A stretch of DNA of 64,000 bases from positions 496,001-560,000 of the forward strand of contig CP150563.1 in the NCBI GenBank assembly GCA_049487715.1. Reading direction: 5' to 3'. The notes under the pieces are model-generated. The model saw nothing but the letters and a program-made list of their open reading frames with translations, made no database searches and was not told the DNA's origin. Source of the DNA: Pycnococcus provasolii. Taxonomy: Eukaryota; Chlorophyta; Pseudoscourfieldiophyceae; Pseudoscourfieldiales. Position numbers and translations under genes: made by a program. Below, one piece after another: positions 57,801 through 64,000 of this stretch. Position 1 is the stretch's first letter, and each line of letters begins with the position of its first letter.

Positions 57801-60800
57801 TGAGTGTGCGTCTCGCGACCGACTTGGAAAAGGCGAGACTCGATACAGCGCAGCTTCTCGACGAGCGTGCGTCGGAGCTGAAGGGCGTCGCGTCGAACGC
57901 CGCCAACGCGCACGAGGCGCTCTCGTCGCTCGTGACGGCGGAGGCGGACGAGCGCAAGGCGGCGCTCGACGAGCTCCGTGGCGACATGGGAAGCCGCATC
58001 GACGCGGAGGCGGACGAGCGTCGCGCGGCGGAGGCGGCACTACGTGAGGAGCTGAATGGCGAGATGAGCAGCGCTCTGGAGAAGCAGGCTAATTTGCTTG
58101 GCAGCTCACTGGAGGAGGTTGAGGGTGCTTTGGGCCAGGTTCGCGAGGACCTGGGTGGTCAGATCGACGCGCAGGCGACGGAGCTTCGCGCGGAGTTTGC
58201 ATCAGAGCTCAATGCGCAGATGTCGGCGCATGAGGCTGACGCCGATGAGAGGTCTCGAGGCTTACAAAGGGCGCTTGATCGGGAGGTTGTTTCCCGACGT
58301 GAGACGGCTGACGAGCTCCGTGCGGAGTTTGCGACGCGCTTGACAGCCACCGTGGAGAGCGCACTGACTGAGGCGCGAGATGATACGCGAGCAGTTGCAC
58401 GCGAAGTGTCGGATGAGGTGAATGCACTGAGCTTGCGAGTGACTGATTTGGATGGGCGAGTGGCGGATGTTACCGTGCAGGCGGGCGATACACTGGCAAC
58501 ATCTGTCGCGGAGGTGGAAGCAAAGCTTGCACAGGAAACGGAGGCGAGGGTGGCCGGCGAAGCCGCTGTGTTGAAACAGGTTGACACTGCCGTGTCGAAT
58601 CTGGATTCCACTCAAAGTGCAAATCTACAGGCACAGGCAACGGAGCTGCGCGCGGAGTTTGCGACGCAGCTTACCACCGCTGTTGAAGGGGCGGTGGGCG
58701 AGTTTGCCGAAAAGCTCGACGAGCGTGCGTCGGAGCTGAAGGGCGTCGCGTCGAACGCCGCCAACGCGCACGAGGCGCTCTCGTCGCTCGTGACGGCGGA
58801 GGCGGACGAGCGCAAGGCGGCGCTCGACGAGCTCCGTGGCGACATGGGAAGCCGCATCGACGCGGAGGCGGACGAGCGTCGCGCGGCGGAGGCGGCACTG
58901 CGCGAGGAGCTGAACGGCGAGATGAGCAGCGCTCTGGAGAAGCAGGCTAATTTGCTTGGCAGCTCACTGGAGGAGGTTGAGGGTGCTTTGGGCCAGGTTC
59001 GCGAGGACCTGGGTGGTCAGATCGACGCGCAGGCGACGGAGCTTCGTGCAGAAATTGCGACGCAGTTGACGACAGCTGTGGAGAGCGCGGTAAGCGATGT
59101 GAATGATAAGCTTGGTGAGAGCGAGGCGAGCACGCTTGCGAAATTGGCTGAAATTGGCGAAAAGCTCGAGGTGAGTGCTAGCTCCGCAGATGCCGCGGCT
59201 GCTCGGGTGGCTGCGGAGGCGCTCGAGATGGCCTCCAAGGAGGCGGCGAGCCGTGCTGAAACCGAGAGCAAGCTCCGTGACCAGCTCGAGGAGGTGTCAA
59301 AGGAGGTTTCGACACGCGTGGATACACAGGCGACCGAGCTCCGCGCTGAATTTGCAACGCGAATCACCACAGCTGTTGAAAGCGCGGTGGCTGAGATCGG
59401 CGAGTCTTTCGAAGGTCGCATCGCAGCATCTACCAGCGCGAACGATATGCTGTCTTCTCTTGTAACGGCGGAGGCGGACGAGCGCAAGGCGGCGCAAGAA
59501 AAGCTTCGAGAGGAAATCGGTGGCCAGGTCGACGCACAGGCAACGGAGCTGCGCGCGGAGTTTGCGACGCAGCTTACCACCGCTGTTGAAGGGGCGGTGG
59601 GCGAGTTTGCCGAAAAGCTCGACGAGCGTGCGTCGGAGCTGAAGGGCGTCGCGTCGAACGCCGCCAACGCGCACGAGGCGCTCTCGTCGCTCGTGACGGC
59701 GGAGGCGGACGAGCGCAAGGCGGCGCTCGACGAGCTCCGTGGCGACATGGGAAGCCGCATCGACGCGGAGGCGGACGAGCGTCGCGCGGCGGAGGCGGCA
59801 CTGCGCGAGGAGCTGAACGGCGAGATGAGCAGCGCTCTGGAGAAGCAGGCTAATTTGCTTGGCAGCTCACTGGAGGAGGTTGAGGGCGCTTTGGGCCAGG
59901 TTCGCGAGGACCTGGGTGGTCAGATCGACGCGCAGGCGACGGAGCTTCGCGCGGAGTTTGCATCAGAGCTCAATGCTAAGATTGCTGCCCAAGAGGCGGA
60001 TGCGAAAGAGCGTATGAGTACACTTGAAAATGCGGCGGAACGTGAGTCGAAGGCTCGGCAGGATGGTACAGAGGAGGTCAAGGCTGAATTTGCCGCGCGC
60101 CTTACGACCGCGGTGGAGGGCGCACTGAGCGAGGTGAATGCCAAACTTGCGGATAGCGAAGTGCAGTTTACCGGTATGAGCGAAGAAATGCAGAAACGAC
60201 TGGGCGAATTGTCAGAATCCACCGGCAATGCATCCGTGGAGCTCGTCGCTGACGCCAAGCGAGAAATGGAGGCGCTCTTCCAGGTCGAATCAGACCAACG
60301 GAAATTAGCCGAGGAGAAGGTGCTCGAGGCGATCCAAGAGCAGGAGAGGCGTGCCGAGGCTGAGCGTGTCGAGCGCGAGGCTGCAGAAAAGCAGTTGCGC
60401 GACGAGCTGCAGAAGGAGCTCGAAAGCTTCAATGATCAGCGCACGACGGCGGAGACATCTCTCCGCGAGGAGCTGAATGGAGAGATGAGCAATGCGCTAG
60501 AGAAGCAGGCTGATTTGCTGGGCAGCTCTCTTGAGGAAATGGAGAGTTCAATCAGTCAGCTGCGAGACGACATGGTGGGTCGCCTCGACGACGAATCTGG
60601 CGTTCTAATTGCGACCAAGGAGGAGCTCACGAATCTCGTCGGCGGTGAGCGCAAGGAGCGTGAGGCTGAGACTGCTGAGATTCGTGCCGAACTCGCGACG
60701 CAGCTCGCGGCGAGCATGACTGAAACGTCGGAGGGTGTGAAGGATGATCTCGCACGCGCAATTGAGGATGTGCGTGCGAGCGGCGTGGCGGCATCCGAGT

Positions 60801-61750
60801 CGCTGAACGAGCGCGTCGAGCAGCTGGGCCACGACGTCGCGGAGATGAAGGCGAAGCAGGATGGCGAACCCAGCGTGCCGTCCGTGACCAAGGAGGAGCT
60901 CGAGGCGGTGCGCGCGAGCGGCGTGGCGGCATCCGAGTCGCTGAACGAGCGTGTCGAGCAGATGGGCCACGACGTCGCGGAGATGAAGGCGAAGCAGGAT
61001 GGCGAGCCCAGCGTGCCGTCCGTGACCAAGGAGGAGCTCGAGGCGCTCGTCGGCGATGAGCGCAAGGAGCGCGAGGCGGGTACGGCTGAGCTTCGCGCCG
61101 AGCTCGCGACGCAGCTTGCGGCTGGCATCGAAGAAGTTCGCTCGAGTGGCGTGGCGGCATCCGAGTCGCTGAACGAGCGCGTCGAGCAGATGGGCCACGA
61201 CGTCGCGGAGATGAAGGCGAAGCAGGATGGCGAGCCCAGCGTGCCGTCCGTGACCAAGGAGGAGCTCGAGGTGCTCGTCGGCGATGAGCGCAAGGAGCGC
61301 GAGGCGGGTACGGCTGAGCTTCGCGCCGAGCTCGCGACGCAGCTTGCGGCTGGCATCGAAGAAGTTCGCTCGAGTGGCGTGGCGGCATCCGAGTCGCTGA
61401 ACGAGCGCGTCGAGCAGATGGGCCACGACGTCGCGGAAGTGAAGAGCGTGCCGTCCGTGACCAAGGAGGAGCTCGAGGTGCTCGTCGGCGATGAGCGCAA
61501 GGAGCGCGAGGCGGGCACGGCTGAGCTTCGCGCCGAGCTCGCGACGCAGCTTGCGGCTGGCGTCGAAGAAGTGCGCGCGAACGTCGTGGCGGCATCCGAG
61601 TCGCTGAACGAGCGCGTCGAGCAGCTGAACGACGCGGTGCGAAAGGAGGAGACGGATAGGAAGGTGTCAGTGGAAAGCCTCAAAGGATTTGTGCAAGGGT
61701 TTGTCGCGGCGAACTCGCCGAGACCTGTCGCCGCTCAAGGCGGCGAGTAG
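54884..61750 (+). CDS. Giant coiled-coil protein (2288 residues) with recent internal repeats
   Basis: Single uninterrupted frame from the ATG at 54884. A Pro/Ala-rich head of about 110 residues is followed by almost continuous heptad-like Ala/Glu/Arg/Leu helix. There is no membrane segment, motor domain or enzyme motif. A 113-residue block (LDERASELKGVASNAANAHE ... LGGQIDAQATELRAE) occurs three times, nearly identical in DNA, at 57857, 58715 and 59618. Near the C-terminus a 76-residue block (SGVAASESLNERVEQMGHDV ... GDERKEREAGTAELRAELAT) is repeated about five times. Such architecture is typical of cytoskeletal, basal-body or flagellar scaffold proteins; the role here is inference. No family assigned. 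Confidence 0.88.
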   Translation: MAAPLDNLRAYGVVDPLRNGGGPPEPGRRASGVQPGRLNEGDGRQRAVAQAPLLPPVTPPGIGRANIPNLGARGLGAQAAAQAVARAPPRAPIGAFGAVPQLQAPPPPPTAPATRRNEDIFNNNDLLRREGAIIEEGERRNVERRVAVAERRADSAEAAARAAQSAMLAQGEEFERRLRDVAAAAMRAETGAAEARRRAERAAVDGETGVSEMRRLEGALAEELKRQLNDLQARDAAATRAREESLARERLLSEQIVALSSDLDTQRIASAKERESHESEVRRMQARIESSETYLDKVRAAGDSSAKFSAEAFAQLKSQVAELQQSMGNTDLRVKEEGGARAALEERIFGRLNRVLDVKLDKISDRNAAEVANVRHSATDAASMLGGAVGELWKELPAERRRQEESLQRLEAALVEEVRSRRTAEAAMKSNVEAAMSAAQSRFDDGAEILRNEVEDSLLKMRAFSRDLEEHLERGRKSLETVVKMEIQSRMQGQEAVKSVVASAVGRVRKDVLRTMRVFQDKANELEERTSAILTSQRSVHRRQLAAESAFHDRGAQFLEEEAGNACASVVSEEMLRIDLLDSIDLARDETKGVDVRVDGLVAEVDAHAAATAASRVAAEERDVSHLAELDALRAEWLDASLEQEIQREAVRGEALAAAHSTSEAVREEAINAITEMSDTIKKIESNVGTLALDVNAEVEARLRHSEQFGVLSDRASTLEADVADLVAAHEIDVAAVSAEAAQAAALAHEAKVAASAATHSETYLTVEQHEKFANDHVIPALEAVEEHKATLEAHGAAIHSLSEDAAAAAAAQVADTEAINAEISVMRQESHARTEEMVENVRSDLADAVAELAETMESAMTAKQEEHDELKGEFVSAIKATRTILEAKVSEESEFRVSALKAMHDEVAEAVADVFEALEDEASAREEGLRETKQTIEHHAADSAAAITLQTEVIRAELDSKTEVMQGGIDDMSVRLATDLEKARLDTAQLLDERASELKGVASNAANAHEALSSLVTAEADERKAALDELRGDMGSRIDAEADERRAAEAALREELNGEMSSALEKQANLLGSSLEEVEGALGQVREDLGGQIDAQATELRAEFASELNAQMSAHEADADERSRGLQRALDREVVSRRETADELRAEFATRLTATVESALTEARDDTRAVAREVSDEVNALSLRVTDLDGRVADVTVQAGDTLATSVAEVEAKLAQETEARVAGEAAVLKQVDTAVSNLDSTQSANLQAQATELRAEFATQLTTAVEGAVGEFAEKLDERASELKGVASNAANAHEALSSLVTAEADERKAALDELRGDMGSRIDAEADERRAAEAALREELNGEMSSALEKQANLLGSSLEEVEGALGQVREDLGGQIDAQATELRAEIATQLTTAVESAVSDVNDKLGESEASTLAKLAEIGEKLEVSASSADAAAARVAAEALEMASKEAASRAETESKLRDQLEEVSKEVSTRVDTQATELRAEFATRITTAVESAVAEIGESFEGRIAASTSANDMLSSLVTAEADERKAAQEKLREEIGGQVDAQATELRAEFATQLTTAVEGAVGEFAEKLDERASELKGVASNAANAHEALSSLVTAEADERKAALDELRGDMGSRIDAEADERRAAEAALREELNGEMSSALEKQANLLGSSLEEVEGALGQVREDLGGQIDAQATELRAEFASELNAKIAAQEADAKERMSTLENAAERESKARQDGTEEVKAEFAARLTTAVEGALSEVNAKLADSEVQFTGMSEEMQKRLGELSESTGNASVELVADAKREMEALFQVESDQRKLAEEKVLEAIQEQERRAEAERVEREAAEKQLRDELQKELESFNDQRTTAETSLREELNGEMSNALEKQADLLGSSLEEMESSISQLRDDMVGRLDDESGVLIATKEELTNLVGGERKEREAETAEIRAELATQLAASMTETSEGVKDDLARAIEDVRASGVAASESLNERVEQLGHDVAEMKAKQDGEPSVPSVTKEELEAVRASGVAASESLNERVEQMGHDVAEMKAKQDGEPSVPSVTKEELEALVGDERKEREAGTAELRAELATQLAAGIEEVRSSGVAASESLNERVEQMGHDVAEMKAKQDGEPSVPSVTKEELEVLVGDERKEREAGTAELRAELATQLAAGIEEVRSSGVAASESLNERVEQMGHDVAEVKSVPSVTKEELEVLVGDERKEREAGTAELRAELATQLAAGVEEVRANVVAASESLNERVEQLNDAVRKEETDRKVSVESLKGFVQGFVAANSPRPVAAQGGE
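57857..59955 (+). repeat. Three near-identical 339-bp repeats within the giant gene
   Basis: Copies at 57857-58196, 58715-59050 and 59618-59955. Copies 2 and 3 also share about 90 bases upstream (from CAGGCAACGGAGCTGCG), and copies 1 and 3 share the start of the downstream segment (GAGTTTGCATCAGAGCTCAA). The mosaic pattern suggests unequal exchange or gene conversion. Confidence 0.9.
60770..61640 (+). repeat. 228-bp tandem repeats at the 3' end of the giant gene
   Basis: Units begin with GTG/GTT-CGC-x-AGC-type sequence at 60770, 60908, 61136, 61364 and 61571. Spacings are 138, 228, 228 and 207 bases, all multiples of three, so the frame is kept through each length variant. Confidence 0.9.
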
Positions 61751-61855
61751 ACGATTCTTGTGTATTGTATTTTTTCCAAAACAATTAAACGGTGTAATGA
61801 TAGATAGACGACCTGATTTCAGTTTTAATGTACTGTATTATATTACAAGCTGTGC

Positions 61856-63061
61856 TTACTTTTTGTCCTTGATTTTGGACTTGTGCACCCAAAGCTTGCC
61901 ACGTCCTTGCTTCTCGAGAATAGCCTCCACCATCTCCTCCGCACCCTTGCCGAGCGAATGCGCGTAGGCGCGCATGTCCTGAGAGGAGGCAACGCGTGCC
62001 ATGTGCTTGAGCTTCGTGTACGAGACGGCGTGGTCGTTTCTGCGATCCCAACCGCGTTCCTTGGCAGCCTTCTGCATACGTTCCCACCGTTCCTGCCTCG
62101 TCTCCGGTACGTTGGCGCTTTGCGGGTTTGCGAGATCCTTGCAGAACTTGGGCTGCTCGTGGTAGTTGCCCGTGCACGGCCCACCCTTCGCGAACGCGAG
62201 CTCCTTTCGAATTTCCCACGACTGGTCGCGCTGCCTCTTGGCGTCGTGCAGGCCGCCATCGCCGCCCCCCCCTTGCTGCTGCAGCTCCTTGAGCCGCTCC
62301 GCGACGTCGTGTTCGAACCTGCGCACGATCGCCTCCCTTTTCATGCGCAGCTTATCCTCCTCGTTGAGTGCAGGCGGGCCCTGCGGCATGTTTTTGCTTT
62401 CCTCTCTGTTGCGTGCTCTTTCGATGCGCGACTCCTCCAAGTCGAGTCCAAATTCCGCGGCAAGGCTTGCGTCGACGAGCTGGCTGCTATCATCGGCGTC
62501 GGACGAGGCGTCCTGCCCCGTTGCGTTGTTTTTGTCGTTTGCCGCCGCTTCGTCGTCGTTGCTGCTGCTGCTACTACTACCACTTTCCCCCGTCCCTAGG
62601 AATGCGCTCGCATCCGCCGACCAGTTGGACAGGTCCTCGTCCATGTTGGTCTCATCATCACGGTCGTCCTGCTGCTCGGCATCGGACAGGTCGTCCTGGT
62701 CCTGATCACCGTCGTTGTTGGTGTCTTGCAGGAGCGCTCGAGTTAAGGATAAGGATGACGAAGATGAAGAGGCACGACCACCACTATGCCGAAGCAGGAG
62801 CCGACGGTGATGACGAGATAATGGAGATGACGAAGAATGAGACGCCAACCATGATGACGACGATGCCCACGACGACGACAAGGAACCAACGCCATCACGA
62901 AGATCACCAGAACCACCAGAGGCACCAGAGGCACCAGAGGCAGATGGAACCAGATGCACCAGCACGAAGAGCACCACAGCAAGAAGCCTTAACAGCCGAA
63001 AGGGTACCAGAGGCCTAACGCTACTAACGCTAACGCTGTGGAGAAGACACGGAGACGCCAT
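61856..63061 (-). CDS. Secretory-pathway acidic coiled-coil protein, unknown function
   Basis: 401 residues from the ATG at 63061. The start has a signal peptide (FRLLRLLAVVLFVLVHLVPSASG), followed by Ser-rich and Asp-rich low-complexity stretches (DTNNDGDQDQDDLSDAEQQ), and then a charged helical C-terminal half (DKLRMKREAIVRRFEHDVAERLKEL and NPQSANVPETRQERWERMQK). It ends KSKIKDKK. No enzyme motif or named domain is seen. It is convergent with the giant coiled-coil gene. The same frame is open upstream but encodes an unrelated Rossmann-type fragment (next entry), so the ATG with signal peptide is the better start. Confidence 0.78.
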   Translation of the reverse strand: MASPCLLHSVSVSSVRPLVPFRLLRLLAVVLFVLVHLVPSASGASGASGGSGDLRDGVGSLSSSWASSSSWLASHSSSSPLSRHHRRLLLRHSGGRASSSSSSLSLTRALLQDTNNDGDQDQDDLSDAEQQDDRDDETNMDEDLSNWSADASAFLGTGESGSSSSSSNDDEAAANDKNNATGQDASSDADDSSQLVDASLAAEFGLDLEESRIERARNREESKNMPQGPPALNEEDKLRMKREAIVRRFEHDVAERLKELQQQGGGGDGGLHDAKRQRDQSWEIRKELAFAKGGPCTGNYHEQPKFCKDLANPQSANVPETRQERWERMQKAAKERGWDRRNDHAVSYTKLKHMARVASSQDMRAYAHSLGKGAEEMVEAILEKQGRGKLWVHKSKIKDKK

Positions 63062-63141
63062 ACGCCAACAAGGAAGGCGACAACCCCTTTTTCTTCTTCT
63101 GCTTCCTCTACTGCTTGTGCTGCAAGACGAAGACGTCGCAC

Positions 63142-63310
63142 CTCTCTGTTGTGACGAGAGTTCGTGTGCCGTCGCCGCACCGTGCGCACCGCCTCCGACT
63201 ATAATCACATCACGAGGCGGAAGGTCGTCGACGGTGAATCGCGACGACGACGACGACGACGACGACCGACACTTAAGCAGACGACGCGCGTGCCCGTGAC
63301 GACGACAAGT
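63142..63310 (-). pseudogene. Orphan N-terminal fragment of an FAD-dependent oxidoreductase
   Basis: The minus strand encodes FTVDDLPPRDVIIVGGGAHG, continuing AATAHELSSQQR. VIIVGGGAHGAATAHEL is the dinucleotide-binding beta-alpha-beta motif (GxGxxG) of FAD oxidoreductases such as the DAO family. It is bounded by an acceptor-like CTTGCAG (just above 63310) and a donor-like AG/GTGCGA at 63141. An upstream exon could end at a perfect donor (ACAG/GTAAGT at 63432). The remaining 300 or more residues of such an enzyme are absent downstream; the secretory gene begins instead. Most likely a truncated gene or exon remnant. Confidence 0.55.
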
Positions 63311-63664
63311 CTGCAAGTTCTTCTTCTTCTGAAGAGGCTGTGACGCGTTCGCCTTGGGGGGCGTGCACTGTCCGGGCCCGCCCATCGGCGTCTCGCCCGA
63401 CTCGTAGGTGCCGCGCGTTGCCCTCAACTTACCTGTAAGTGTAGGCGAACGCAACGAACGCGGACGGCGAGCAAGTTCAAGTGGCGCGGAGCAAGGGGCG
63501 CAACACGCACATGACACAGGCCGAGAAGGACCAGCCAAGGAGCCGAACGGGGAGGAGCAAGCACGCGCCATGAAAGCCTTGGTGCCGGGGGTATGACGAC
63601 AGTGATGGGGGAGGGCGCCGCCAATGAAACAACAGGCAGGCAACAGGAAGAGTGCTTTCCCTGG

Positions 63665-63699
63665 GAACCCTAATCATAACCCTAACCCTAACCCTAAAC
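63665..63699 (+). repeat. Interstitial telomere-type repeat
   Basis: ACCCTAATCATAACCCTAAC followed by two more CCCTAA units. A single TTAGGGTTTT lies about 90 bases further on (63783), upstream of the next gene. Confidence 0.85.
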
Positions 63700-63799
63700 T
63701 CCCGATCAGGCATGGCCAAGCCGTCTCGCCGTTAAAAATACGGCCGTTTTGGTTGCAGGTCAGCCCCTTCCGGCCACCTTTAATTAGGGTTTTGATAGA

Positions 63800-63860
63800 T
63801 TTTTTGAGATTTCGTTGTGTTCGTTCGAGGGTCAAACCCCCAGAGAGGGAATCGGGGTTT
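63800..63860 (+). promoter_or_regulatory. Putative promoter words before the last gene
   Basis: TTTTTTGAGAT (63800-63810) and AATCGGGGTTT (63850-63860) lie 90-150 bases before the ATG at 63952. The first word also occurs in the promoters at 6.9 and 8.25 kb. A regulatory role is inferred. Confidence 0.25.
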
Positions 63861-63951
63861 CCGCTTTACGTCTCGGAGATAATACCAACAACGAAAGATA
63901 CTTTGACTCTCTCGCTTCCGATCATTTGTTCATCTCTTCTCTTCAATAACA

Positions 63952-64000
63952 ATGGCGTTACGTCGACGATTTGGGCGTTTCAATGGTGATCTCCTCAATA
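63952..64000 (+). CDS. Start of a gene cut by the window edge
   Basis: ATG in good context (AACAATGGCG) opens MALRRRFGRFNGDLLN and runs to the window end without a stop. The preceding 150 bases have promoter-like words. The product cannot be told from 16 residues. Confidence 0.45.
   Translation, partial: MALRRRFGRFNGDLLN

Overview
This is a nuclear window from a small photosynthetic eukaryote, most likely a compact-genome unicellular green alga of prasinophyte type. The evidence is eukaryotic gene content (DNA polymerase delta, mitochondrial SDHB, apyrase, ankyrin, IQ and RCC1-like proteins), plant or algal families (NRT2-type nitrate transporter, PHT4/ANTR-type transporter, DUF1995, a plastid or ER fatty acid desaturase, TPT-family nucleotide-sugar transporter, GT43 and GT14 glycosyltransferases), organelle presequences, and hexameric CCCTAA/TTAGGG repeats. 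Most genes are long, GC-rich, single-exon frames on both strands. Spliced introns are few and occur mainly in short genes. The species is not identified.

Layout. 1-0.9 kb: repeat-like DNA with telomere-type words. 0.9-5.6: long Ala-rich coiled-coil protein. 5.8-11.0: three minus-strand genes (SIM-containing protein, nucleotide-sugar transporter, coiled-coil/HEAT-like protein that may be ATRIP-like). 11.2-12.4: 52-bp tandem repeat, then SDHB. 12.7: foldback that may be a structured RNA. 13.4-23.5: copper amine oxidase, GT43, HhH-GPD glycosylase, NRT2-like transporter, secreted Cys-rich protein, DUF1995. 23.8-25.2: VNTR-bearing gene, interstitial telomere repeat and a second minisatellite. 25.4-30.3: CRAL-TRIO/PH protein, GT14 with a frame break, a 77-aa zinc-finger protein with an intron, and an unknown protein. 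30.4-30.5: a circularly permuted tRNA-Lys(UUU) gene, the most striking feature here. 30.7-31.6 and 37.0-37.5: copies or fragments of an F-box-like family. 31.8-41.4: DUF445, RCC1-like, desaturase, POLD1. 41.6-44.8: two paralogous IQ-motif genes flanking a repeat-rich spacer. 44.9-54.3: PHT4-like transporter, broken gene fragment, beta-propeller protein, apyrase, ankyrin gene with a homopolymer frameshift. 54.9-61.8: giant 2288-aa coiled-coil protein with near-identical internal repeats. 61.9-64.0: secretory protein, orphan FAD-binding fragment, telomere-type repeat, and the start of a further gene.

The genes do not form one pathway. Loose functional themes are genome maintenance (POLD1, HhH-GPD, possible ATRIP), nutrient and phosphate handling (NRT2, PHT4, apyrase, amine oxidase), Golgi glycosylation (TPT-type transporter, GT43, GT14) and cytoskeleton-like coiled coils. 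The intergenic islands share short words, notably the palindrome GGGATCCC.
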